Assembly (NCBI RefSeq): GCF_033568475.1
Contig: NC_133122.1
Location: 183,043,449 to 183,107,448, forward strand
Source: Henckelia pumila
Lineage: Eukaryota > Streptophyta > Magnoliopsida > Lamiales > Gesneriaceae
Reading direction: 5' to 3'
Length of the DNA stretch: 64,000 bases
This document shows positions 1 to 10,608 of this stretch, in pieces. Within the stretch, counting starts at the first letter, position 1; each line of letters begins with the position of its first letter. Both the position numbers and the translations under genes were made by a program. The notes beneath the pieces are model-generated. The model saw only the letters and a program-made list of their open reading frames with translations, did not search any database and was not told the origin of the DNA.

Positions 1-1411
1 CCAAACTGACATCATACCACAAACTGAAACTGAAAGAAACTGAAAGAAAATCAATTTTGAAAGGAAAACTTAAGTGAGGGCGAATCTAGAAGATCGTAAC
101 TAGATCACTCATCTTGATTCAAGACTAAGATTTCTTTTCCTTAATCTTTTTAATCTTAAGCCTTATTTAGCTTTATTAATTTAGTTTGTTTCGCAATTGC
201 TGATATGTTCTTACGATGTTAAGTGTCGATCATTTGTAAGTAATAATGTGCATAAATTGAAATAGGAAAAACAACAGAGCTAGTAGAAAATATATTTTAT
301 TCATAGATGATGCTTTACAATATATATTTACAATTCCACCGCCATCATCCAGAAACCCATCCAAGTGCTCATCTCACCAGCAGAAGCCTCCTAAAATTCT
401 GGGGTGGCAATGATCTTGTTCAGCATCTGAAGCTCCTTTATGAGCATCATTAGGAAGGAACCTTCAGAGCTGAAGACATCTTCAGACTTGGAAGTACCAA
501 GTCGTTGCTTATATTTTTCCAGCCAACGGTCTTCAACTTTAAGAAGAGGAGCAATAGCTGTTTGCAACATCTTCACCTTAGCCTTCACGGACTCTGTCTT
601 CCTAGAAATATCATTCTCATACTTATTCTTCCGTGTTTCAATGATATCTTCTATTATTTTTTTGCTGATATCGTAGTTAAAACTAAAGGATCTGAGCATC
701 CCTTTTATAGACATTTTAAGAATATGAAGAGCCGCACACATGTTTACATTTTTTCATAAACATTTCAAGTACTCATGAGAATACGAAAAGACCATGTTTC
801 CCAATATAACTCCTACTGTAAAATCATCATTTGAGTGGGAACGAAGACGTGTTACAGAATTCAATTCTTAAAGATAGCTTTGGGAACCTGAATGAAACCA
901 AAGACAAACTGAGTTGACTAAAGCTTTCACAAAATAAAGTTAATCGAGGTTCAAATCAGAACAAGAGGATGAGTCATACCAAGAAAATCGGTCAAAGTCC
1001 AAAAATCCAGTTTACAGAGAACATCAAATATTTCACTTTTTGAGAGGGAGTGAAGTCGTGTAGCAATAAGTCATCTGATGAAATTAATCTTGTACCCCAA
1101 ACTATTGAAGACAAATTGAGCAAATCAAATTTCAACAAAAATATCAGTCGAGGTAGATGATGCATTCAAGCTTAGTTCTCACTTCTGTATCAGTGAGATC
1201 AGTGAGACATCACCCATTAAGGGGATATTATACTCAAAAAAGGGAAACAAACTGTTAAGTTATTGAAGATGCAGAAACTGAAGAGTACAAGATCAGGACT
1301 AAAGACCAGTCAAGTACTGAAGAATTCAAGTTTTTGAAGATTTCAAAAATGAGTTTGCCCGAAGACAAAGTTATATGTTGAGAGCTTTATCAACACAAAA
1401 AAAGGAGAAAT
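1..1411 (+). mobile_element. 3' internal region of a copia-like LTR retrotransposon (truncated by window edge)
   Basis: This stretch precedes an LTR that starts at 1412 and ends in a purine-rich tract (about 1396-1411, A-rich then GGAGAAA) of the kind that primes plus-strand DNA synthesis in LTR retrotransposons. It has no recognisable gag, protease, reverse transcriptase or integrase; only one short minus-strand ORF (391-741). I infer that it is the untranslated or decayed 3' part of the element whose 3' LTR follows. Confidence 0.5.
391..741 (-). CDS. hypothetical 116-aa ORF inside retrotransposon-derived sequence
   Basis: An uninterrupted 116-residue frame rich in Lys, Glu and Ile, with heptad-like spacing in residues 25-85 that could form a coiled coil. 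No catalytic or zinc-binding motif and no family is recognised. It lies antisense to the inferred orientation of the surrounding copia-like element, just upstream of its LTR. It may be an exon of an unrelated fragment, an antisense element ORF, or chance. No promoter or intron borders could be assigned. Confidence 0.22.
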   Translation of the reverse strand: MCAALHILKMSIKGMLRSFSFNYDISKKIIEDIIETRKNKYENDISRKTESVKAKVKMLQTAIAPLLKVEDRWLEKYKQRLGTSKSEDVFSSEGSFLMMLIKELQMLNKIIATPEF

Positions 1412-2607
1412 TGTTGGAAAATTCATAGTTTTGATGTTGATATAACAGTCTAGACAAAGAGGGAAATCATTTGAACAAATGAGATTTTGATTCAGAGACC
1501 AACTGCTCTTGACAAGAATCGAAATTGAAGACTAGCTAATGACATAAACTGGACAAGCTTCGGACGTTGAACTGACATAGACAAACTGAGTTGACTTTTG
1601 GCTGAAGCTCAACCATAGAAATGAGTAAACTTCATTCAGTTTAGGGAACTAAACTGAATAATTTTTCATATTCTAAACTCAATCAGTTTCTCAAAGTCAA
1701 ACTGCCTCACAAACAAATTGAAGCTAAACGATTGCTAGACTGAATCATCCAAGAGACCACATGATCAAGACTGAATCAACCTAACTCTTGTGGATAGACT
1801 TTTTCGTACATAGCCAACATTGCAGAAGCCAGAGCACAATAGTGTACGATCATGTCAGATAATTTACGAGTAAAATACAAGCTAACGACCACTATTTGAA
1901 TTTGGAAAAGCTGTTGCCTGCCAAGTATAAATACATATCAAGGGACACTTGAAAACGCATTCGGATCCTTAGAAAAATACTCGCGCATATATACAAGTTA
2001 TCATAGGTAAACTGAAAACCTTAAGTTTACCCACAAACACTCAAGTCAAGGAACTCAATGTTCACTTCAAAGAAGAAATCAAGAGCCGAAGAACACAAGA
2101 GAGAATATCAACATATCAGATCAGTAGGATCAAATTGTTCTTAAGTGTTGAGTTGTAATACAAGCGTTGTAGCTGTATTTATCAGTTGAGGTACTGCAAA
2201 CCTCGTTGTAACAAGAATCAGTCGAGAGCTGAGTTCTTGAGTCTAGGAGTTTTGGGAAAGGCGATAATGTGTAAGTCCTAGTCTTGGAGTGGGTTGTTGC
2301 AAAGTTTTGTAATAGTCAAAGTCTTCTAGAGTGAATCTTTTCGAGGTGGAAGAAGAGGTGACGTAGAAGTATTGAAATCTTCTAACATCCAGAAATAAAC
2401 ATTTGAGTTATCTTACTTTTAATCAAGCACTCTCACTCACTCGCTACTCTGATAAAACCATTTAATCATAAGTTCTAATATGTTAGTTGGCCTCATTCGA
2501 CATATAATATTTGTATGCAAATTAACATCGACACGTGAGAAGAAAATAGTTCAATTGACCAACCTCAACTGAACACAATCTTGAAGTTTCAAAGGTCAAC
2601 TGCTACA
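1412..2607 (+). repeat. copia-type long terminal repeat (about 1.2 kb) with adjacent polypurine tract and primer binding site
   Basis: It starts TGTTGGAAAATTC directly after a polypurine tract and ends CTACA. The next bases (2609 onward, TGGTATCAAGAA) resemble the initiator-tRNA-Met primer binding site TGGTATCAGAGC. A TATA-like box (TATAAATACA) lies near 1925. A 3' LTR should follow the purine tract and a 5' LTR should precede the primer site. Having both suggests a tandem or recombined element sharing this LTR. No TSD could be assigned. Confidence 0.7.
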
Positions 2608-3043
2608 GTGGTATCAAGAAAGCAGTTCTGTTACCCTCAACTGATCCTATCAATAATGATATAACAAAATAACTTTATAAATAAATTTAGATGATAGTTA
2701 ATATTTAATTTGATTGGGAATTTTTTTTTAAAATACTCAAATCCAAACTCAAATTTGCATTCAGTCATTTTCAGGAAAAAAAAATGTGTTTGCACTCCCT
2801 TATCCACACAAAAAATGTGTATGCACCTCCTGAACCCAAATATTTTTTTTTACGAATGGTCGGTACAAAATATTGAAAATATGGTACTAATATATGATAT
2901 TTGAGCACTATCTGGTATAGTGTAGATCCAATACAAAAGATAAAATTTTGGGTATAAATTTTGAGCAACTTTATTGATATCAACACTTGCAACACATATT
3001 TGGATACTCGATAATTATATATTATATCAGATATAAAAAAATT
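2608..3043. repeat. AT-rich repeat tract flanking MULE-1, matched in inverted form on its other side
   Basis: After the primer-site-like bases the sequence is AT-rich and non-coding. The segment around 2862-2905 (CGGTACAAAATATTGAAAAT and following) reappears as its reverse complement at about 18362-18410, with further degenerate copies at 18476-18560. It therefore looks like pre-existing repetitive DNA, or an outer inverted-repeat element, into which MULE-1 inserted. Bases 3035-3043 are the left target-site copy. Confidence 0.45.
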
Positions 3044-3152
3044 GAGCAAAATGCACAGCGCCCCCTTATAAAATTTAAAGAGAGCACGTTTATACCCCGA
3101 GAAAAATAAATAGGCTTTCCGACTCCAATTTATTTCCAAAAATAGCATGTGT
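3044..3152 (+). repeat. MULE-1 left terminal inverted repeat
   Basis: Begins GAGCAAAATGCACAGCGCCC and matches the reverse complement of 18235-18348 over its whole length with scattered substitutions and short indels. Preceded by AAAAAAATT, the left target-site copy. Confidence 0.82.
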
Positions 3153-3344
3153 ACCCTTTATTAGTTGAGATTGTTGAACACTCACGTACAATGCATCTAG
3201 AAATCAATATTTTGTACGATTTTTCGAGAAATATACAAAATTGCCCCTTAATTTGTCTCCTAAATTGGGATATTGGATTCACATGCTCCATTCTTTCGCA
3301 GAACAAAACTTGCAGCAGCCTTTGGAAGCACAAAAACAAGATCG

Positions 3345-3771
3345 AAATGGAGTCTTCAAATAGAAGCGGGAGAACACATGTGAAACCTAACATGATTTAA
3401 GATTCACTTCTACACCTTTATGTTCCTGTCAAAAGATGGATGGTTTTAGGGTTGTTACTTCTGCGAAAAGAAATCAAAAGATATGATTTATTACCATTGC
3501 TCGAACAATCAGTGTGGTTTTTTTCGTTGGTGCAAACCAGACTATGCTACATGGTTACCTGAACTTGGTCTTGTGGGAGAAGATACAAAAAGTCAGGGTA
3601 CTAGAGATCAATCCCAGAGCACCCCCCAATAGTGATGAAAACAAAGACAATTACAAAGAATTTGGCGATGAAAATTGCGTGGAAGTTGGAACAAGATCTG
3701 GTGGTCCCATGTCGGTGATGAATATGTGCACATTTGTTGGGTTGCTTGTTTGTTGCTCCTGGTTTTATTGA
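3345..3771 (+). pseudogene. GRF-type zinc-finger protein fragment carried by MULE-1
   Basis: Reading across frames, the stretch at about 3424-3640 has the GRF zinc-finger layout: a Cys-x-Cys pair, a VVTSAKRNQ-like middle, then QCGFFRWCKPDYATW and a LPELGL tail. The family signature is CxCG, then NPGRxF, then CxFFxW. The C-terminal part (3660-3768, shifted frame) ends in a hydrophobic stretch MCTFVGLLVCCSWFY, as in small GRF proteins of plants that end in a membrane or coiled segment. At least two frameshifts and a stop interrupt it. GRF fingers bind single-stranded DNA in other proteins; the role in this plant group is unknown. It points inward from the left inverted repeat, toward the transposase. 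Confidence 0.5.
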
Positions 3772-4397
3772 TTGAAGTCTCTGTTAAATAAGTGAAAGTA
3801 GTTGATTCTTTGGTGTAATTTTGACTCGGTCAAGCACATTGAAAATGATGTTGAATTTATTTTTTGTGCCGAATGAGTAATTCCAATTGCAAATAAAAAT
3901 AATCTATGTACTTGTTTTTATGTGCAATATTATTATATTGGATAAAAAATAAAAATTATAAAGAGTAATATTCAAGAACAGATGTACTGTATTGATGAGC
4001 AGCATCCCACAAATAATTTAAACAATTTAAAAAATCAATTAAGAGTAGCATATTATAACTTCATTAAACAATCAAGAGTAGCATCTAACAACTTCACGTA
4101 TGGCCAAACACAACAAATATGACCAAAACATAATAATAAATCTAAAAGAGCATCAATCATAACAAAAAGAAGCAACTATTTTAAACAGTAAAGAAACTAA
4201 AATCAAACAAACATTGTGAGTAAGACCTTTTCTTAGAGCCGGTAACATAAAGCCAAAATTATGCTAATACAAGTCCAGCTTCAGTTTTTCCCACAAAGTC
4301 CAATAAGCTAAGTCAAATTCATGTCAATACAAACAAATGTACGATACCAGTCCAATCTAACAAAATAAATCCCACAAAGATCTTCCAATTTCAAGAT
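3772..4397. other. non-coding MULE-1 interior between GRF fragment and transposase 3' end
   Basis: AT-rich sequence without a supported ORF. It separates the ends of the two facing coding regions of MULE-1 and probably holds their 3' untranslated sequences. Nothing else seen. Confidence 0.4.
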
Positions 4398-6521
4398 CTA
4401 TAGAAAATACTTTAGTTTTTCTTCTTTGTCTTGTCGTTCCTTGAGTTTGTACCAACAATCTTCATTAGCACTTGTCGTAGTTGTGTCTTGACACGAAGTT
4501 TCATTTGTACTTGCAATTGATCTAGTTTTGGTCGTGCTTCCAAATTGTCTAGTCATGGCATTACCAACACAATCTACATTAGCACTAGCAGTACTTGTGA
4601 TTGCAAATGTGCTACCCACACCATTCATGTTTGATGCACCCCTTGTACTTGCATTCAAATTCTCCAAACACAACATATTTGCTTTCAGAAAATTATGTAA
4701 TTCTACTAGTTGCTAAAATATTTAACCTTTAAAGATACCTTGTGTTTTGTCTTGGCTTGTTTAACTGGTCTAGAAGTACTACTTGCTTGTGTGGAATGCA
4801 TCTCATTATCATGTTCATTAGCCTTACTTCCAACACCAGTTGCCTAAATAAAGAATCAAATGGGTAAGATTACAAATAATTTTATTCTCAAAATAAAAAC
4901 ATAACTCACTGACCTTGTACAACTTTGATTTTGGATTAATAGGTTTGTTGCATGTAGCCTTTTATTCAAGATCTCCTGAGTAGATGGGAAAACAACTCCT
5001 GGATATGTCTTGACATTTCTCAATCTTCTTCAAGATGTTGGGAAAGATTTTGCCCGGGTAATTTTCCATCCCAGCCTTCCTCTCTTGTGTTTTTCTCATC
5101 TTTGGTTCTAATGCTCTCTAGCATTGTGATAACTGGATTTTCTCTATCCTCCAAGATGAAACTGTTGAATGATTCAGATATGTAGTTCACTAGTACATCA
5201 GATTTTCAATGAGTTGTGAAATGGATTCTTGTCCAATGAACAGCTGGGACTTTTAGAAGCCACTCATGGGCTGTTTCAAGGACATAATCAACCTTCGAAT
5301 ATACTCGGGAAATATCATTCATCACTACATCGAACTCATTTTATTCTCAGTTGTTGCATCTTTCCAGAACAAATCCTTTAGTTCTAAACTACTATTTTTT
5401 TTCTTAAAATTCTGATACATATGTCCTAGAAAAAATCTATGCTCAGAATCAGGAACCAAATCTATTAGTGTCTCTATCAACTCCTTTTGTCTATCAATTA
5501 TAAATGTCCACTTGTTTTTCCCCAACCCTCCTATTTAATTTCCTCCAATAGTTCACTAAGAAACCAATTCCAAGTATCTTTATTCTCAACCTCAACAATT
5601 GCAATTGCTATTGGCACCATACCATCATTACCATCTCTTCCAATCGCTGCAAGTAACTGACCCTCATGTATAATCTTAAGGAAGCAACCATCAAGACCTA
5701 TAATTGGTCTACAGTTGGTTAAAAAGTTCATTTTCAATCCAGACAAAGAGTACAGTTTTCTAAATGTTGGTGCAACACAATTTTCTCTGGTCCTGATTAT
5801 AATTTGGCTATCATAATTATACTTCAACACGGTTTCTCAATAATCCGTAAGGATCTCATACTGCACATTATCAACCCTTCTAATACTCTGAAGAGTATAT
5901 TTCTTATCTCTCACTGCTTTCCACTTGCTAACATTTACACCACATTATCTCCTAATGTAATTAATCAATTGATCAATCTTAACATTAGGATTTTCTCTCA
6001 CAACATGTTCAATTTTCTTGGCCAAATACTTGTAATTTGCAATTCAGTCAGTTGCTACTTTAGAACATGTATGCCTACCTTTCAATGTTTTGATCTGAAA
6101 AGTTGGTCCAACCATTACTAATGAAGCATGAATCTTCCACTCACATTTTTCTTCCTTGCACACGGCTGTTATCCTACCATTTTCATTTTTATAAAACACC
6201 ACTTCAAACTCCCCCTTTAACACCAACTTGTCTACAACACAAATTTAAATTCTCTTGCAAATTTGAATTCCATACCTACCATTAATTTGAAATTATTCAT
6301 GTCTTGCACCTTTTATAAATATGATGTTTTGGAGCATCATCATCAGATCCATATATACTTAAAATCTCATCATCATCATCAACTGGGTCACTGCTTCACC
6401 CATCATCAATAGTCACTTTCTCACTCTTACTCTTTGTCTTTCCATCATCAAAACCCCCTTCATCAATAGACCCTTCACTAAATAAATCTGAATTATCATC
6501 ATCAGATGAAATTGAATCTCC
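4398..6521 (-). pseudogene. MULE-1 transposase, central and C-terminal part (MuDR/MULE family, degenerate)
   Basis: Read from 6521 downward: an acidic Asp/Ser/Glu-rich linker (6520-6370), then the MuDR DNA-binding region (about 6226-6044) with paired cysteines in CKEEKCEWKIHAS and a Cys/His near GRHTCSKV. The MULE DDE domain follows (5830-5325): first catalytic Asp in GLDGCFLK, second in FIIDRQKEL, and the conserved EHRFFLGHMYQNFKKK. Further C-terminal sequence runs to 4398 (a Thr/Ser-rich tail). Stop codons fall between the segments (near 6043, 5830, 5528, 5325), and no clear SWIM zinc finger remains. The N-terminal part is at 17232-17806, separated by the nested gypsy insertion. It would cut and rejoin DNA at the inverted repeats in the nucleus if intact; it is a decayed copy. 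Confidence 0.8.
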
Positions 6522-6537
6522 AGATTTGTAGTGACCC

Positions 6538-7978
6538 TGACAGTCGTGTTTGTGTTGCATATTTTAATGTAATTTTTTTGTTGTTTTTGCATGCATTTAT
6601 ATGTTTAATTAATTATTTTGTTCATATTTCATGCATCGTGTCTACATTACATGCTCTCGGGTTTATTGTGTAGGATATAGCATTTTTTGAAAAAAAAAAA
6701 TCAGAGTTATGCTCGCTCGATTTGTGGTTTTTAACCAATCGAGCAAGGTGAGATAAAGCTGGGAGTGCAGAACAGAGTATGGGCCGCTTGATCCGCAAGT
6801 TATCGCCGATTGAGCGGGAACCATGGAAAAGAGAAAAAATTTGGACAAAAGTTTTTCCGCTCGATCTGCAACAGCTTACCGATCGAGCGGATAAAGGAGC
6901 AAAAGAGGAAGATTTGGGTCAGATTTTTGCCCGCTCGATCGGTGGTTTTATACCGATCGAGCGAGACGAAATTCTCGGAAATTATTTCAGAAAAAGGAAA
7001 ATTGTATTTTGAGAACTCTAGTCTATATTTAAGATTTTTATTCCGAATTTTACCTTCTTTGTAATCAGATTTGAGGGTTTGAACTACAACAACTCTTTGG
7101 AGGCTAGGTTTTCTTCTAATTTTCTTAGACTTTTTTATTTTATTTTGAATTTTTCTTTTGAATTTCATGAATCGTTGTGGCTAAGTTTTAATTCCTGGTT
7201 AAGGAAGACAAGCCCTTGAATTTATTTGTTTGTGAGATTCAGATTTTCATTGTTTAATTTTATTTGAGTATCAAGAGTTGTTTGGAATTGATTGTTATGT
7301 TTGTATGTGAGATTATTGGTTTGATCACCCTGTGATTTTATCATACAATCTATAGATAAATTAGATATCAACTCCGTAATTGTTTGAACCATCTAATTTG
7401 TGAAGCAGCTATGATTAATATTTTTCGCTTGTGAATTTATTAATTCGTAGGAACAAAAATTGACTAGATTAAATGCATCCGCTTGTGTATGTGTTATCTA
7501 GGTTCATAAATTTCACTAGTTTGAAGGCTACCTTATATTTAAATCTTGATCGTTTGTATCTTGATTGATTTATTGGTAAGGGTTAATTTAGAACGCTTGT
7601 GTCTAGTTAACTAAAATTAAGGTGAGATAGAAATTAAGTTTTCAATGATGAATATTCAATGAGAATTAATTATTTTTAGATAATCGATGATCGAGTGAAT
7701 AACTTCAAGGGTGTAGTCGACCGATACAAAGGCTTGTTTTAATTGATTTCTTCGCTAGAATTTTGTTCTTGTATGTTAGTTGATAAAATTTCATCTTAAT
7801 TGTTTTTAGTAGTTAATTCAAAAATCTCAAAAAACCCCCTTTATTTCATTTCAGTAATTTTTAAAAACACGGTAAATTTCTCTTTCCTCGTGGGAATGAT
7901 CTCTACTCTTGCTACTACATATTTTATTTATCTGAGTTGAGTTGGGTAATTTGGGCACGATACGACTTAGCGTTACCA
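6538..7978 (+). repeat. 5' LTR of element A
   Basis: 1,441 bp. Contains four ~40-bp inverted repeats built on GCTCGATC...GATCGAGC (about 6712-6746, 6782-6818, 6858-6893, 6930-6965), then a TATA-like CTATATTTAAG near 7023. The rest matches 11780-13154, which lacks ~70 bp found here near 7150-7220. Confidence 0.88.
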
Positions 7979-7983
7979 AAGTT

Positions 7984-8001
7984 TGGCATCGTTGACAGGG
8001 A
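7984..8001 (+). promoter_or_regulatory. primer binding site of element A
   Basis: TGGCATCGTTGACAGGGA, five bases after the end of the 5' LTR. The layout matches the Athila/Tat-type primer site, with a few substitutions. Confidence 0.7.
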
Positions 8002-8068
8002 AGGCTTTTAATTTTTTTGTGTTCTTGTTTTATTTTATTTCTATTTTTTTCCCCAGTGCTTCTCTGGT

Positions 8069-9175
8069 TTGTTCATTCTTGCAGGTGAATCTTCAGAAGA
8101 AGAAGAATTTCCCTACGATCTGGAGATAGAGAGAACATTGCATAGGCGAAGGGAGGAAGCCCGAAGGAGATTAGAAGAGGAAGAAGAAGTTCCCTTTGAA
8201 GAGCCTAGAGAAGAGATGGTTGCAAACGCAAATTTAAGCTTGAGACAAATTGGCACTCCCGATCTGAATCATCAGCCCTTATGCATTACTTTTCCTACTT
8301 TAGATGCTATTGCTACTTTTGAATTAAAATCTGGACTAATACATCTTTTGCCTTTGTTCCATGGTCTTGCAGGTGAGGATCCCCATAAATATCTGATGGA
8401 ATTTCATGTGGTTTGCACAAGCATGAAACCTGCTGGAGTGACTGAGGAACAAATTCAGCTGAGAGCCTTTTTGTTTTCTCTAAAGAATGCTGCAAAGGAT
8501 TGGCTATACTACCTACCTCCTGGATCCATCACAACCTGGACAGAGATGAAGAGGATCTTTTTAGAGAAGTATTTTCCATCTTCAAGAGCGGCGAACATTA
8601 GAAAGGAGATCTATGGCATCAAGCAGTATATGGGAGAGTCACTTCATGAATATTGGGAGAGGTTCAAGAAGCTCTGTGCTAGCTGTCCGCAACATCAGAT
8701 AAGTGAAAATTTCTTAATTCAATATTGCTATAAAGGTTTGTTACCTCACGACAGGAGCATGGTTGAAGCGGCCAGTGGAGGAGTGTTTGTTGATAAAACA
8801 CCGCAAGATGCAAGGAATCTAATCGAGAACATGGCTGCCAATTCTCAACAATTTGGCACCAGTAGAGGTGAACCGACGCCTAGAAGGAGTAATGAGGTAA
8901 ATGTTTCTTCCCTTGAACAACAACTAATTGATCTGACGTCTCTTGTGCGTCAAATGGTTGCAGGGATTGGACAAACTGTGAAAGTTTGTGGAATTTGCAC
9001 TGTAAGGGGACATGCAACTGACATGTGTCCCATACTTCAAGAGAAAAAGGTCGAGCAAATTATGCCACAGGAGGATTTCCAGGGCCAGCATAGAGAAATT
9101 ATGATCCTTACTCGAATACATACAACCCAGGTTTTAAGGATCATCCAAACCTCATATATGACAATCCTTCAATGA
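8069..9175 (+). CDS. Gag polyprotein N-terminal part of element A (retrotransposon gag domain and zinc knuckle)
   Basis: 368-residue frame. After an acidic, Glu/Arg-rich start it contains FELKSGLIHLLPLFHG, then DPHKYLMEF, AAKDWLYYLPPGSI-TW and FLEKYFPSS. These are the hallmarks of the plant Ty3/gypsy gag capsid region (about residues 95-215). A CCHC zinc knuckle CGICTVRGHATDMC lies near residues 307-320, where gag binds RNA. The frame ends soon after, and the remaining gag sequence continues in another frame at 9309, so a frameshift or a stop separates them. The product would form virus-like particles in the cytoplasm. Start is the first ATG after the primer site; the true start could be a little downstream. 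Confidence 0.85.
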   Translation: MFILAGESSEEEEFPYDLEIERTLHRRREEARRRLEEEEEVPFEEPREEMVANANLSLRQIGTPDLNHQPLCITFPTLDAIATFELKSGLIHLLPLFHGLAGEDPHKYLMEFHVVCTSMKPAGVTEEQIQLRAFLFSLKNAAKDWLYYLPPGSITTWTEMKRIFLEKYFPSSRAANIRKEIYGIKQYMGESLHEYWERFKKLCASCPQHQISENFLIQYCYKGLLPHDRSMVEAASGGVFVDKTPQDARNLIENMAANSQQFGTSRGEPTPRRSNEVNVSSLEQQLIDLTSLVRQMVAGIGQTVKVCGICTVRGHATDMCPILQEKKVEQIMPQEDFQGQHREIMILTRIHTTQVLRIIQTSYMTILQ

Positions 9176-9308
9176 ACCATCCCCCACCTCAAGTGTAGCC
9201 GAATAATCAATCATATAGGCCATCATATTCTCCACAACTGCAGCATCCTCAAGTTCCAACCCCTGGTGAGTTTTATAAAACATTGTTAAGGATCTTGCTA
9301 CTAATAAT

Positions 9309-9758
9309 TTGAGTTTTCAACAGGAAACGAGAGCAAGTATCCAACACTTGAACACTCAGGTGGGACAGTTGGCGACCGTAATCAATAGGTTGGAGGCACA
9401 AAACTCTAGCAGTTTACCATCTCAGACAGTGCCTAATCCGAAGGAAAATGTGAGTGCAATAACTTTGAGGAGTGGAAGAGAGTTGAAGGTTCGTGAAGAA
9501 GTGGTTCAAGAACTGGTAAAGAATGAAGATGATAAGAAATCCAAGGTAGAGGAGGATGAGACCGTTCAAAAGGACACAGAAAAAGTTAAGTTCCCTCCCC
9601 TTTCTAAGTATAAACCTATAGCCCCATTTCCCTTAGCGTTGAAACAGTCTAGGAAAGATGAAGGTATTAAGGAGCTATATGATACTTTTAGTAGATGTGA
9701 GGTAAATATTCTTTTGTTAATGTTATCAAACAAGTACCTCTTTATGCTAAATTTTTGA
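9309..9758 (+). CDS. Gag C-terminal / linker region of element A
   Basis: 149-residue frame with ASIQHLNTQVGQLATVINRL and SAITLRSGREL, both characteristic of the linker between gag and protease in Athila-type plant elements, followed by a Lys/Glu-rich stretch and FPPLSKYKPIAPFP. It continues the 8069-9175 gag after ~130 bp of broken frame. The frame ends near 9758, before the protease domain at 9928, so gag-protease is now in three pieces. Confidence 0.75.
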   Translation: MSFQQETRASIQHLNTQVGQLATVINRLEAQNSSSLPSQTVPNPKENVSAITLRSGRELKVREEVVQELVKNEDDKKSKVEEDETVQKDTEKVKFPPLSKYKPIAPFPLALKQSRKDEGIKELYDTFSRCEVNILLLMLSNKYLFMLNF

Positions 9759-9927
9759 AAGAATTATGTACTGCAAAAATAAAACAAAAGTTGAAGGGAT
9801 GTAAAAAAAATTTGAATTAGGAGAACATGTATCTGCTGTGATTCAGAGAAAGATAGCTTCAAAATGAAAGAATCCAGGTATGTTTTTGATTCCTTGTAAA
9901 ATAGGATATGTTTAGCTTGATACGGCC

Positions 9928-10386
9928 ATGTTAGATTTAGGAGCATCGATTAATGTCATGCCATATTCGACGTATGCTTCCTTAAAACTAGGGCCCTTGA
10001 ATAAAACTGCAATTGTTATCCAGATGGCTAATAGATCTACTAATTGTCCTAGAGGTGTGTTAGAGGATGTTCTTGTGAAAGTTGGTAATTTGGTTTTTTC
10101 TGCTGATTTCTATGTTCTTGACATGAAAAATAATGATTTGAATAGTTCAATTTTGCTAGGAAGACCATTTCTAACAACTTCAAAGTCTATCATAGATGTT
10201 AGTAATGGTACTCTTACTATGCAATTTGATGGGAAGATTGTTAAGTTTAATATTTTTGATACCCCTAAATTTTTTAATTGTGAAAGTGTTGTTAATAATC
10301 TTGATATCAATGATCAATTGTCACAAGAAAACAAGAAATTGATGAATGAGGATAAAATGAAGAAGATTGTTGCAAGACCTGCTTAG
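9928..10386 (+). CDS. retropepsin-like aspartic protease of element A
   Basis: 152 residues. MLDLGASINVMPYSTYASL carries the active-site turn D-L-G-A-S used in Athila/Tat proteases in place of DTGA. The second conserved strand is seen at SSILLGRPFLTTSKSIID (I-L-L-G-R). One such chain normally dimerises to cleave the gag-pol precursor. The usual reverse transcriptase does not follow; instead a short Lys-rich frame (10417-10608) and then non-coding sequence reach the 3' LTR. The start ATG is only where the open frame begins. Confidence 0.82.
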   Translation: MLDLGASINVMPYSTYASLKLGPLNKTAIVIQMANRSTNCPRGVLEDVLVKVGNLVFSADFYVLDMKNNDLNSSILLGRPFLTTSKSIIDVSNGTLTMQFDGKIVKFNIFDTPKFFNCESVVNNLDINDQLSQENKKLMNEDKMKKIVARPA

Positions 10387-10608
10387 GATTCTAATGATAA
10401 AAAATTTCTTTCTGATTTGCAGGTACCTAAAGTTGAGCCAAAACTTCCTCCAGATCGAGCAAAAGGAATACCAATGAAAAAAGAAAAAGATCATCAAGAG
10501 ATTGGAATCCCCAAGAGATCCAATGAGAGAAAGCATGGACAGAAGTTAACTGTGAAAATGCTCAAGTGGGTGAAGGTGGATAAAGTTATAAAATATGAAC
10601 CACCATGA

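Noticed and set aside
6779..7168. Overlapping ORFs on both strands over the element A LTR (and 11949-12272)
   Set aside because: They arise from the palindrome array and shift between the two LTR copies.
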